The notes under the pieces: generated by a model
Told to the model about the DNA's origin: nothing
Database searches by the model: none
Seen by the model: the letters and a program-made list of their open reading frames with translations, nothing else
Position numbers and translations under genes: made by a program
Assembly: GCA_000333235.1 (NCBI GenBank)
Contig: CAPN01000061.1
Coordinates: forward strand, 26,183 to 90,182
From: Pseudoalteromonas luteoviolacea B = ATCC 29581
Lineage (GTDB): Bacteria; Pseudomonadota; Gammaproteobacteria; Enterobacterales; Alteromonadaceae
Direction of reading: 5' to 3'
Length of the DNA stretch: 64,000 nt
Shown here: positions 17,337-26,518 of the stretch, piece by piece
Layout: the number at the start of each line of letters is the position of its first letter
Numbering within the stretch: position 1 is the stretch's first letter

Positions 17337-18436
17337 ATGCTGAACTCATTTTTCCATTGATGCCAATTATCGTATATATTGCGTTCAAACAACTGTTTGT
17401 ATACGTCTGCTGGCCAATTTTTCGGGCAATCTTCGTAAGTTGGATCAACAACTAATTCAATTGCAGCATGCATTAAGGTTAATTTATTTTCGGCAAGCTG
17501 CGTAGAATCAAAAACCAATTGCGATTTTGCTGTGATTTCACTAAATCCCCACAGTGAAAGCAAATACGCACTAATTATGGTACGGTCGAGTTGTTTAAGT
17601 GCTTCATCCGAATTAACGCGTTCTGTAATGTCTCCTAGCGCACTTAATAAACACACTAACTGCAACTGTTCAGTTTGTCGTTTTTCTAAACCTAATCGAG
17701 TGGCAAAATCTCGAGCGAGTATCGCTTTTTGAAACGCTTTTCGATTTGCTTTTACCACATGTTCACGAATGGAGGATTCAGCTTTATTTTCCAAATCATA
17801 ACTAAGTAAGATAACTTCAACAAAATCGACACCTAAACGGATCACGGCATCTTCAACTGTACTGATTGATGCACTAAACCCGAGCATCGCTGAGTTAGCA
17901 ACTTGGATAAGCTTCGCTGATACAGCGCCATTTTCGCTTAGTTTGTCGGCGACAACAGCTAATCTTTCTTGGGTTCTAAGCAACCTTAAAATGTCTTTAA
18001 TATTGTCAGAAACAACTGGAATTTGCTCTAACTGACCGAGCGCTTTTCGAGCGATATCCCCCACTGGCAATTTTTCTAATTGTTTGGCTGCTTCTAATAC
18101 TTGTTGAAGTTGACTCTTCGTAAATGGTTTTGCCAAGTAGAAATGCGCTTGATTGTTCACTTGCAACGAGAAGTCTGTCGTCATATCACCCGAAAGCAAA
18201 CAACGCAACGCTTCAGGACAAAGCTGTTTTGCATCATTTAGTAAGGCACACCCCGTGTAATTAGGCATATTAAAGTCACTAAATAAAATAGTTGGCGTGC
18301 CATGCTCAACAATCGCCTCGTTAAGCTTTAGTGGATCATCAATAACATGGATCTCTAACGTATTATCCAAATGGATCAGCGAGCGCTTTAAAGCCCGCAG
18401 GATCAACTGGTCATCATCGACTAAAAGTACTTTCAA
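17333..18436 (-). CDS. Response regulator with receiver and HDOD domains
   Basis: This 367-residue protein has a receiver domain (about 1-120) with acidic VDDD, phosphoacceptor Asp54 in LFSDFNMPNYTG, CLLSGD and the Lys in YLAKPFT, so it should be phosphorylatable. An HDOD-type domain follows (about 135-340; SAKLIQVANSAMLGF, STVEDAVIRLGVDFV). It is the first gene of the H-NOX operon. The start appears to be TTG, with GGTGAG 7 nt upstream; there is no in-frame ATG before a stop. It is the likely partner of the H-NOX kinase, but an HDOD output is not one of the Hno regulators I know to be characterised. Confidence 0.87.
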   Translation of the reverse strand: MKVLLVDDDQLILRALKRSLIHLDNTLEIHVIDDPLKLNEAIVEHGTPTILFSDFNMPNYTGCALLNDAKQLCPEALRCLLSGDMTTDFSLQVNNQAHFYLAKPFTKSQLQQVLEAAKQLEKLPVGDIARKALGQLEQIPVVSDNIKDILRLLRTQERLAVVADKLSENGAVSAKLIQVANSAMLGFSASISTVEDAVIRLGVDFVEVILLSYDLENKAESSIREHVVKANRKAFQKAILARDFATRLGLEKRQTEQLQLVCLLSALGDITERVNSDEALKQLDRTIISAYLLSLWGFSEITAKSQLVFDSTQLAENKLTLMHAAIELVVDPTYEDCPKNWPADVYKQLFERNIYDNWHQWKNEFSI

Positions 18437-18652
18437 TGTATTCTCACCATCGCTTTATTGCCTGTAAGTACAGTCTCAGTTCATGTTTTTGGACAAACAC
18501 TCACAAAGAACCACTGCCTTCACCTACCGATATTTCATTAGCCGAAAAACTAATCAAACAGAAAAGATATCAGCTCTTTTATTTGTTTCTCGTTAAAGCT
18601 TAGACTAAATTTTAAAGCGATACAGTAAATTAGAAGAATTGAGCGCAATTTA
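18437..18652. promoter_or_regulatory. Divergent promoter region of the two H-NOX response-regulator genes
   Basis: A 216-bp AT-rich gap between the divergently read HDOD regulator operon and the HnoD-like gene. It must hold both promoters. I could not recognise an NsrR, NorR or FNR-type site with confidence. Confidence 0.5.
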
Positions 18653-19957
18653 ATGGAAATAGAAACATCCACACCCAAAGTGTTATGTCTCGATGACGAA
18701 GAAAGTGTTTTACGCTCTCTAAAGCGTTTGCTGCGCCACAATGGTATCGATGCAACTACCGTCACAAATGGGCAAGACGCACTCAACTTACTAAAAAGTG
18801 GTTCCTTTGATGTCATTATGAGCGACATGCGTATGCCAGAAATGACCGGTGACGTATTTCTAGCTAAAGCCAAAGTACTCGCCCCTGATTCACAGCGTAT
18901 TTTATTGACCGGTTACGCGGATTTAAGCTCTACGGTAAACGCTGTCAATGAAGGCGGCATACATGTTTATTTGCAAAAACCTTGGCAGAACGAACATCTT
19001 ATTGCAACCGTCAACGAAGCTATCGAGAAAGTCAGATTAAAACGCCATAATGCGCAGCTCCAATTGAAAATAGCTGAGCAAAATGAAGCATTGAAAGAAC
19101 TAAATCACTCACTAGAGGCACTTGTCGAAAAACGAACTAAACAAATTAGGCAAGTACTAAAACAACTAGAGGTTGCGCATGAACATGAAAAACGTGAACA
19201 CCGCTCAACCGTTGAAGTATTATTTAACTTCATAAATGCCAACCCTTACCTCGACGCTGACTTTGCCTCAAACGTAGCCTCAACGTGCGCCAAAATCGCA
19301 AAGAAGCTGAAACTGAGTGAGCGGATAACGGAAGTCGCAAGAATGTCAGGGTACTTATCTCAAGTCGGTTTGCTTGCGATGGAACCCAGTATCTATAACC
19401 AACCTATTTCTCAGCTCGATGATAAACAACGTAAGCTTTATTATTCTCATCCGTCAACCGCACAACTTATGTTAATGCCTGCAACACATTTAAACGAGGT
19501 TTCAGAAGCAATTTATCATCAATACGAGAAGTACAACGGAAATGGTATTCCAAAAGGACTGAAACAAAACGAAATACCAATCTGTGCGCACATACTTTCT
19601 GTCGCGAGGGATTATTGGCAATACATTAAAGACAGCAATACACCAATGGAAGATCGAACAGAAACCGCGAAAGAGATGATAAAAATGTACAGCGGTAATT
19701 TTTACCACCCACAGGTAGTAAAGGCTCTACTTATTGAGTTAAACGAACATGATACTCAACAAACGTCGCATGTTGGCTCTATGGACATATTGTCTTCTCA
19801 TGACTTAAAACCTGGTATGGAATTAGGTCTCACGTTGCATGGCAATAAAGGGATCATGCTACTTCCCAAAGGGCACGTTTTTTCTGAACGCTCAATTGCA
19901 AAACTTCAGCAGCTCGAAGCACAACGTCCAAATCCGTTTAGAATAATGGTCAAGTAG
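18653..19957 (+). CDS. hnoD: Response regulator with degenerate HD-GYP domain (HnoD-like)
   Basis: A 434-residue protein with an intact receiver (CLDDEE, phosphoacceptor Asp58 in IMSDMRMPEMTG, Lys in VYLQKPW), a coiled coil (about 130-185) and an HD-GYP-like domain. The catalytic residues are altered: where the HD pair is expected the sequence reads SGYLSQVGLL, and HHE-GYP reads YHQYEKYNGNGIP. Hydrolysis of c-di-GMP is therefore unlikely. Shewanella HnoD is a degenerate HD-GYP regulator that inhibits the HnoB phosphodiesterase, and this protein fits that role by architecture and location. It is divergent from the H-NOX operon. Confidence 0.85.
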   Translation: MEIETSTPKVLCLDDEESVLRSLKRLLRHNGIDATTVTNGQDALNLLKSGSFDVIMSDMRMPEMTGDVFLAKAKVLAPDSQRILLTGYADLSSTVNAVNEGGIHVYLQKPWQNEHLIATVNEAIEKVRLKRHNAQLQLKIAEQNEALKELNHSLEALVEKRTKQIRQVLKQLEVAHEHEKREHRSTVEVLFNFINANPYLDADFASNVASTCAKIAKKLKLSERITEVARMSGYLSQVGLLAMEPSIYNQPISQLDDKQRKLYYSHPSTAQLMLMPATHLNEVSEAIYHQYEKYNGNGIPKGLKQNEIPICAHILSVARDYWQYIKDSNTPMEDRTETAKEMIKMYSGNFYHPQVVKALLIELNEHDTQQTSHVGSMDILSSHDLKPGMELGLTLHGNKGIMLLPKGHVFSERSIAKLQQLEAQRPNPFRIMVK

Positions 19958-20052
19958 GGTATAAATTCTTATTAGATTGATCTCTGTGCACATAGCTAAC
20001 GTTAAGGGTATACGTTAAACTATTCAATATCAAAGACCTATCAGGAGCTAAG

Positions 20053-21075
20053 GTGTCACGATTCTCTGCAATAACCGATAACCCGCATGATAACCGCTTT
20101 AATGGAAAAACGGGTGTATTACTTACTAACCTTGGTAGCCCAGATGAAGCAACTGCCCCCGCTTTACGGCGTTATTTACGAGAGTTTTTATCAGACCCAA
20201 GAATAGTCGAAATTCCAAGAATACTGTGGATGATCATTCTACACGGAATTATTTTACGAGTACGCCCTGCAAAATCGGCTAAAAACTACGCGAGTATTTG
20301 GACAGAAAAAGGGGCGCCTCTTATCCAAATCACACAAGCGCAACGTGATAAATTACAAAAGAAACTCAATAAAGATGGATATGATAACGTCGAAATTGTT
20401 ATGGCAATGCGATACGGAAACCCATCCATTGAAAGTGGATTGAATACATTAAGAGAAAAAGGCATCACACGAATCATCGTATTGCCTCTGTACCCCCAAT
20501 ACTCAAGCGCTACAACAGGTTCGACTTTTGACGCAATCGCGAAGGTATTAACCAAATGGCGTTGGGTACCAGAACTCCATTTTCTTAACGGCTATTGCGA
20601 TGAAGCAAGCTATATCGATGCATTAGCTAATTCAATTAAAGAAGATCTTGAAAAACATGGAACGCCCCAAAAACTTGTCTTTTCCTACCACGGTACACCT
20701 CGCTTATTTTTAGAAAGAGGTGATCCGTATTATTGTTTTTGTATGAAAACAACAAGGTTAGTTAAAGAGCGACTTAATTTAAATGATGACTTGGTACAAA
20801 CCACATTCCAAAGCCGCTTTGGTAAGGCTGAATGGCTCAAACCATATACCGACCACACATTGGCAGAGTATCCTAAAAATGGGATAGAAGATGTTGCAAT
20901 TATTAGTCCTGCATTCAGTGCTGATTGCCTCGAAACATTAGAAGAACTTGAGGTAGAAAACCGTGAGATCTTCGTTGATGCTGGAGGGAAAAAATACCGT
21001 TATATTGCGGCACTAAACGACCGCGACGATCACATTAGAGCACTCGCTAAGTTACTAAAACCTTACTTAGAGTAA
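20053..21075 (+). CDS. hemH: Ferrochelatase
   Basis: This 340-residue protein carries GVLLTNLGSPDE at the N-terminus, PLYPQYSSATTGST, the active-site histidine in FSYHGTPRLFLERGDPY, and FQSRFGKAEWLKPYT. The length is normal. It inserts ferrous iron into protoporphyrin IX in the last step of protoheme synthesis, on the inner face of the cytoplasmic membrane. The start is GTG with AGGAGC just upstream. It lies 95 bp after the HnoD-like gene on the same strand; heme supply for H-NOX is an attractive but unproven link. Confidence 0.97.
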   Translation: MSRFSAITDNPHDNRFNGKTGVLLTNLGSPDEATAPALRRYLREFLSDPRIVEIPRILWMIILHGIILRVRPAKSAKNYASIWTEKGAPLIQITQAQRDKLQKKLNKDGYDNVEIVMAMRYGNPSIESGLNTLREKGITRIIVLPLYPQYSSATTGSTFDAIAKVLTKWRWVPELHFLNGYCDEASYIDALANSIKEDLEKHGTPQKLVFSYHGTPRLFLERGDPYYCFCMKTTRLVKERLNLNDDLVQTTFQSRFGKAEWLKPYTDHTLAEYPKNGIEDVAIISPAFSADCLETLEELEVENREIFVDAGGKKYRYIAALNDRDDHIRALAKLLKPYLE

Positions 21076-21088
21076 TCCCTAGTCTTAT

Positions 21089-21117
21089 TGCGGAGTGTCA
21101 TTAGATTTCACTCCGCA
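21089..21117. other. Convergent-gene hairpin at the hemH end
   Basis: A perfect 9-bp stem TGCGGAGTG / CACTCCGCA overlaps the stop codon of the GGDEF-EAL gene, between two convergent genes. Neither strand has a proper T-run after it, so it is a weak terminator candidate only. Confidence 0.4.
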
Positions 21118-23630
21118 GTTAGAATCTGCCCTTTCAACATGTCTAAACACGCAGACGCCGGTTTTGCAGGACTAAAATAGTAACCCTGAACGTAGTGACA
21201 ACCGAAATCAGCCAACAGGTCGAGTTGTGCTTGCGTTTCAACCCCTTCTGCAATAACTTTAATTCCCAATTTCGACGCGATTTGAATAAGACCAGAGATC
21301 ATCACTTGTTTCGATTTATCTGCAATTAAGCTATCTACAAAGGTTTTATCAATTTTAAGAAAGTCGACTTGATGTTCTATCAAGTTACTCAATGAAGAAA
21401 AACCCGTGCAAAAGTCATCCAAAGCTATCGTTACGCCAGCTTTCCTAAGTTCTTCAAGCACATCCCAAGTATAGCTATTGGTAGCAATAGACTCAGTCAC
21501 TTCTAGCGTTAAGTATTTTGCCTCAATATTCGCCTCATTAAGTGCCTTTAGAACTAATTCCAACTGGTTATTTGATACTTTAAATTCGTTTACGGATCGA
21601 TTCACCGAAATCGAAATATCATCAAAGCCATGGGATTTGAACATCAATAGGTCTTTACAACTTTGCTCTAAAACAAACTGACCGACTAGATGAATAAAAC
21701 CAAACTCTTCAGCCAAAGGAATAAAGACATTAGGTCCAATTGCGCAATGCTCATCGTCAAACCAACGCACTAGCGCTTCAAGTTTAATTATTTTACCGCA
21801 TGCTATATCCACGATAGGTTGGTAATAAACTTTTAATTGCTTATCTTTAACAGCTTGCTTAAGTTTTTGCTTTAAATAAATTTTTTGTAAATATGCACTT
21901 TGGATCTGATGATTGTGAACGGCAACACTACCCGGGTTACTCTTTTTCGCACTGGTCAGCGCATGCGCTGCATTACGGATCAAATTAGCGGCACTGATCA
22001 CCACTTTTTCTTCAAGTTGCGCAACACCAATACTCGCCGATAACTCAACGGTTAGCTCGCCAAATACATAGGGTTGACGCAATTTAGCAGACAATTTACA
22101 GGCAACCGAATACGCCTCTTCTTCACTGCTTTTATTAATCAAGATTACGAACTCATCACCACCATAACGACAAACTAAGTCTTGTTCGCGAACACTATTT
22201 CTCAAACGCTTCGCAACCGAATTTAAAATTTTGTCACCAATTTCAGGCCCAAAGACATCATTGACTTCTTTAAATCGATCCAACCCTAAAAAAATCAGAG
22301 AACTAGGTGTATACAGACTGCGGCATTCCGAGATTTTACTTTCAAGCTTATCCATAAAGCTTCGACGATTAAGCAACCCCGTTAACGGCTCATGATTTGC
22401 GTAAAACATCAGTTGAGCTTCATTGCGTTTCCATTCAGTGATATCCCGAAAAATCGCAACAAAATTACTAATCTCACCCGCCTCATTTCGCACAACCGTC
22501 AGGGTTAATTCTTCTGGATAAATTTGACCATTTTTACGTCGGTTAAAAATTTCACCTTTCCAGCGTCCTGTATCATCCAAACTGCGCCACATTTGCGAGT
22601 AGAATGCGTGGTCTTGTAAGCCTGAGGATAATACTTTTGGATCTTTCCCGATCAACTCAATCGCGCTGTAACCGGTTGTTTGTTCGAAAGTTTTATTCAC
22701 CATTATGATCTGGTTTTGAGCATTGCAAATCATAATGGCTTCTGACGCATTTTCAAAGACTACATTGGTTAACTCCAACTGTTCATTTAGTGAACTGATG
22801 TAGCTTACATCTTGAATGGTTGCGTTAAAACAACGCTCATTGCCCTCTAAGCTCTCCACTTCACCAACGATATGAAAAAGGCCTCGTTGCAATGTTCTTG
22901 ATTTGTGCTCGACGGTAACATCTATTTTCTTGACTTTTCCTTGCTTTAAATCATCCATTAGGCGAGTTATTTTTTGCTTGTCACATGGGGTTAAATTTTC
23001 AATCAATGTACTTAGGGTTGGAGCTGTTTGAGGCTGTTGCATCAATCGAGGCATTTCGACGCTGAACCAATGCATATCTGATTTTAAGTTCCAAGACCAA
23101 GAACATAACTGCGCAATACGCTCACCTTTTGTGAGATGATTCAGTAACGCCTCTTGATGGCCAATTTCTAGGTGATGATTTAACTCTGCACCTATTAAAT
23201 AACTCAGTTCTTTAAACCAGTCAAAATCGTCATCAGTAAGTTGCGGACACTGTTCAAACAGGCAAACCATAATACCGATTGGACGATGGTCAAGCGCTCG
23301 AAGGGTAACGCCGAGATAGCCATCGACATTGAGTACACGAAGCGCCTCATCTGATTGATATTTTTGTTGCACGCACTGATCTATCAAACAAATTGAGTTA
23401 CTCGACTTTGCATCTTTACATGGTGTTCCTGACAAGTCATAAACGATGTTGTCAACCAAAAGTCCGTTTACACTGTGAACTACGGTTTTGACCCGCGTGT
23501 CGTTATCAACGAACTTTCCTATTAAGCAAACTTTTGCAAAAAAACGTTCATGTAATAATTTAACGGCATATTCATAACGCGAATTATTGCTAGGTAAATT
23601 GAAAAAGTCACTGAATGATAGTGTCGTCAT
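21108..23630 (-). CDS. GAF-PAS-GGDEF-EAL c-di-GMP turnover protein
   Basis: An 840-residue cytoplasmic protein. A GAF-like domain (about 1-160) is followed by a linker with a weak PAS-like fold, a PAS domain (about 285-405, ending FVAIFRDITEWKRNE), GGDEF (about 410-575) and EAL (about 585-830). The GGDEF motif RYGGDEF is intact and has an inhibitory I-site (REQD) five residues before it. EAL motifs KLEALVRW, DDFCTGFSSL and AEGVETQ are also intact, so both activities are possible. No transmembrane segment is seen. It is convergent with hemH, close to the H-NOX module, and may be a target of the same signal chain. Confidence 0.92.
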   Translation of the reverse strand: MTTLSFSDFFNLPSNNSRYEYAVKLLHERFFAKVCLIGKFVDNDTRVKTVVHSVNGLLVDNIVYDLSGTPCKDAKSSNSICLIDQCVQQKYQSDEALRVLNVDGYLGVTLRALDHRPIGIMVCLFEQCPQLTDDDFDWFKELSYLIGAELNHHLEIGHQEALLNHLTKGERIAQLCSWSWNLKSDMHWFSVEMPRLMQQPQTAPTLSTLIENLTPCDKQKITRLMDDLKQGKVKKIDVTVEHKSRTLQRGLFHIVGEVESLEGNERCFNATIQDVSYISSLNEQLELTNVVFENASEAIMICNAQNQIIMVNKTFEQTTGYSAIELIGKDPKVLSSGLQDHAFYSQMWRSLDDTGRWKGEIFNRRKNGQIYPEELTLTVVRNEAGEISNFVAIFRDITEWKRNEAQLMFYANHEPLTGLLNRRSFMDKLESKISECRSLYTPSSLIFLGLDRFKEVNDVFGPEIGDKILNSVAKRLRNSVREQDLVCRYGGDEFVILINKSSEEEAYSVACKLSAKLRQPYVFGELTVELSASIGVAQLEEKVVISAANLIRNAAHALTSAKKSNPGSVAVHNHQIQSAYLQKIYLKQKLKQAVKDKQLKVYYQPIVDIACGKIIKLEALVRWFDDEHCAIGPNVFIPLAEEFGFIHLVGQFVLEQSCKDLLMFKSHGFDDISISVNRSVNEFKVSNNQLELVLKALNEANIEAKYLTLEVTESIATNSYTWDVLEELRKAGVTIALDDFCTGFSSLSNLIEHQVDFLKIDKTFVDSLIADKSKQVMISGLIQIASKLGIKVIAEGVETQAQLDLLADFGCHYVQGYYFSPAKPASACLDMLKGQILTAE

Positions 23631-23846
23631 GGTTGTAAAAGTTGATCCTTGTCAGCGTAACAGCATACGTTATCGTTAATATCCTCCTTATAATTTAGAT
23701 CAAAGAATATCGTTTCTAAAAGAAAAATGTTGCGATTTTTAAAACTTTACTGCCAAGGTAATCTGCAATTTTTTACAGTTTTTTACTTTCATATTTCAGT
23801 CGTTCTGTTGAAAATACTGAGCTAAAACAGGACAAGAGTAGTTATT

Positions 23847-24263
23847 ATGCAACTCAAAAAAACATTTTCTTTATTATCGCTATGCACATTACTAACCGCT
23901 TGTGCGCACCACGACGACGTTCGCCCAAGCGCCAACAACATTCATTACATCGCTGTGAATTCACAGCAAAAAGAAGATGGCGCACGTGAAGCGATGAAAC
24001 AAGCAAAACACTATTGTGATAGCAATAAACAGTCGATGTTTATTATTAACGAAGAAATAAGCTATGAAGGATCTCAACCCGAATCTGAATTTCAAGCTAA
24101 CGTTAAAACAGCCGATGTCGTTTCAAGTGTTGGTACCGTTTTGTGGATTTTTGGCGATGGCCGCGTTGATGATGCGGGTGGTATTGCTGCGGTTGCCGGT
24201 GAAGCCGCAAAAGACTCTATGGGTAAGCCATACGTTACAAAAATGCAGTTTAAGTGCCAATAG
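23847..24263 (+). CDS. Hypothetical lipoprotein (138 aa)
   Basis: This small protein begins with a lipoprotein signal and lipobox LLTAC-A (Cys about residue 19). The mature part is short and polar, with two further cysteines (HYCDSN and the C-terminal FKCQ) that could form a disulfide, and a Gly/Ala-rich segment (GGIAAVAGEAAKDS) near the end. I do not recognise the family with certainty. It is expected to be anchored in the outer membrane. A 216-bp upstream gap separates it from the divergent c-di-GMP gene. Confidence 0.75.
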   Translation: MQLKKTFSLLSLCTLLTACAHHDDVRPSANNIHYIAVNSQQKEDGAREAMKQAKHYCDSNKQSMFIINEEISYEGSQPESEFQANVKTADVVSSVGTVLWIFGDGRVDDAGGIAAVAGEAAKDSMGKPYVTKMQFKCQ

Positions 24264-24405
24264 TAAATCGGTCATTTACTAGTATGATTGAATAAGCTGT
24301 TTTCAACAGTTAAAATTTCTAACGATGGAAACAGCTGTCTGTACGACCTTGTATTCAAACAAAACCTATGGCGCTAAGTCGCGCATCGAAAGATTAAGTA
24401 AGCAC

Positions 24406-25977
24406 TTAATCTTGATAGAGCCTAACTAGGTTCCGACCTGCTTGCTTTGCTTCATAAAGTGCTTTATCCGCGTTATCCAACATAACGGCAATGGCTTTAT
24501 CTTTCTCTTCTTGCATTTGTAGTGCTGCTACACCTATTGAAATAGTAACCCTGCCAACAGTGTGAAATGCCGTATCTACAACACTCAAGCGAACTCGCTC
24601 AGCGACTGCCAGTCCTTCTTGCAATTGGATATCCGGCAAAAGGATTAAAAATTCCTCACCACCCGCTCGACAAACAATGTCATTGCAACGGGCCTGTTGT
24701 TTGAGACGCACGGCAAGCTCCTGTAACACGCTATCGCCAATAGGATGACCGTAATTGTCATTCACACGCTTAAAATGATCGATATCGCAGGCAAGCACAA
24801 CTAAATTCTGGTGATGAGCTAAGTGACTATTAAACCATTGAGAAAGCCCTCGTCGATTTATTAGTCCTGTTAGAGGGTCGGTCATACTTTCAGTATCCAA
24901 CTTGGCAATTGTGTTACTTAACATGCTGGTACTTTCTACAATCGCCCTTTTTAAACTGTCGGCTTCGAAGTACCACGCATTAATTTGATCCACCTCGTTA
25001 TGTCCTATTGGATCGGTTTTCTCAACGTATTTAGCCATAGCCCATAATGGTTTAGCAATTAAAGAGCCTAATAAATAGATAAGTAAAAAAACACTCAGCA
25101 AGATGGGTAGATTTTGTTTTACTATTTCATCTAATGAAATCGTTAATCTTTTTAGGGCTGCTGCTTTTGGTTGTTGTGCAACCAACCCCCACTGAGTGAA
25201 AGGGACATTGGCATAGCCGGCTAGCATTTCTACATTTTGTGTATTCACAACCATCTGTGCACCAGTCTTACCATTAATCAGATTATGTACGACGGCATTT
25301 CGAGAGACATCTTCTCCCAACCGAGACTGATCTTGATGATAAATCAACCGTCCATTTTGCTCGACAACGTACAAATACGAGCCATCTTGGTAAAAATGTT
25401 GCCCAAGCAACTGATTTAAAATATTTTCCCCCGCCAAATAAATAGCCCCTCCGATAAACCCTAAGTACTCACCTTGTTCAGTGATTATCGGTGCTGACAA
25501 ACTCACCATATAATTGCCTGCCGGAGAAATGAAAGGCTCACTAATAGCCGAGGAGCGCAGAGTTAAAATATGCTGCGATTGGATATCAGTAAGAACCAAA
25601 CCCAAAACAGGAACGTTTTTTGGGAAAACGGAAACAATCGCCCCGTTTGCTTTGGCAATGATAGCGGCATTAAACGTTTTATTTTGGCGGACTAGTCTTG
25701 TTACTTCTGATTCAAGGAATGCCGCATTATCGATTTGCTTGGCAATAGCTTGACCACTAAATTCCAATTGCCTTAGTGTTGCATTCAAAAAAAGACCGGT
25801 TGTTTCTGCTAACTTGGTAACATAAACGCGATTCGACTCTAGCGTATCTTGGATGTAAATCGCTTTTTGAGCTTGATAGGTAACAAAAAACGCGTTGGCT
25901 AATGTTAATAAAACGCCTAAACCAGAAAGCAATAAGATCAACTGTTTAAGTTGTAGTTTTTTAATGCTCTTGTGCAT
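24406..25977 (-). CDS. Membrane diguanylate cyclase with periplasmic dCache-like sensor
   Basis: This 523-residue protein has an N-terminal membrane helix (about 12-32), a periplasmic sensor of about 250 residues with the dCache pattern (SEPFISPAGNYMVSLSAPI, GFIGGAIYLAGENIL, YLYVVEQNGRLIYH), a second helix (about 290-310), and a C-terminal GGDEF domain. The active motif is GGEEF (CRAGGEEFLIL) and an I-site RCND lies five residues upstream, so it should make c-di-GMP with product inhibition. The ligand is unknown. No EAL domain is present. Confidence 0.92.
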   Translation of the reverse strand: MHKSIKKLQLKQLILLLSGLGVLLTLANAFFVTYQAQKAIYIQDTLESNRVYVTKLAETTGLFLNATLRQLEFSGQAIAKQIDNAAFLESEVTRLVRQNKTFNAAIIAKANGAIVSVFPKNVPVLGLVLTDIQSQHILTLRSSAISEPFISPAGNYMVSLSAPIITEQGEYLGFIGGAIYLAGENILNQLLGQHFYQDGSYLYVVEQNGRLIYHQDQSRLGEDVSRNAVVHNLINGKTGAQMVVNTQNVEMLAGYANVPFTQWGLVAQQPKAAALKRLTISLDEIVKQNLPILLSVFLLIYLLGSLIAKPLWAMAKYVEKTDPIGHNEVDQINAWYFEADSLKRAIVESTSMLSNTIAKLDTESMTDPLTGLINRRGLSQWFNSHLAHHQNLVVLACDIDHFKRVNDNYGHPIGDSVLQELAVRLKQQARCNDIVCRAGGEEFLILLPDIQLQEGLAVAERVRLSVVDTAFHTVGRVTISIGVAALQMQEEKDKAIAVMLDNADKALYEAKQAGRNLVRLYQD

Positions 25978-26218
25978 CTTAACTGCCCTAGTGTGGTCAC
26001 TACTATGGTATTCTAGCGAGATAAGATTTCAATAATTTAACTTAGGTCAATTTTTTTTAAACTAGGGCCAAAGTATTGCTGATTTTAAATAACGAGCCGA
26101 GCGCGGCCTGAACGTCTTAAACTCACCACAAACAATATCACCTATTTACATCATTTTCGTTTTTTAAAGGCGCTAAAATCGGTTAAACTCAGTCCATTGA
26201 TAAAAAATTATTGGCCCA

Positions 26219-26461
26219 ATGAAAAAGAGTCCAATTGTCCACCCATTAGTTTCACAGCTGTCATTTGCCATATTTGCACTTGCAGTACTTTGGCTGTTTG
26301 CCACAGACAAAGAAATGCTTGTTGTTGGAAATGCGCTTGTGCTCGTTTACGTAGTTTACGCTTTAGCAAGTTGTGTGGTTAGAGTTAAAGACAAGCGCGA
26401 ATTAAAAAAGAAAAAGGTCTCTCGTAAAGGGAATATAAGTCAAGTTAGCAAGAAAAGTTGA
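26219..26461 (+). CDS. Small predicted membrane protein (80 aa)
   Basis: Two hydrophobic helices (about 13-29 and 34-54) are followed by a strongly basic tail (KDKRELKKKKVSRK). This gives an in-out-in topology with the tail in the cytoplasm by the positive-inside rule. No family recognised. An overlapping frame from 26197 is Cys-rich and looks spurious. Confidence rests on the membrane pattern alone. Confidence 0.55.
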   Translation: MKKSPIVHPLVSQLSFAIFALAVLWLFATDKEMLVVGNALVLVYVVYALASCVVRVKDKRELKKKKVSRKGNISQVSKKS

Positions 26462-26518
26462 TTTATCAACCAGAAAAAGACACGCTATTCCATACTTAAC
26501 GCTAAATATTTTACGAGT

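Noticed and set aside
24390..24413. Terminator of the diguanylate cyclase gene (AAGATTAAG/CTTAATCTT)
   Set aside because: AT-rich stem overlapping the stop codon and lacking a proper T-run on the minus strand.
26197..26382. Cysteine-rich frame overlapping the small membrane protein
   Set aside because: The alternative frame gives a plausible two-helix membrane protein; this one has an implausible Cys/Arg composition.
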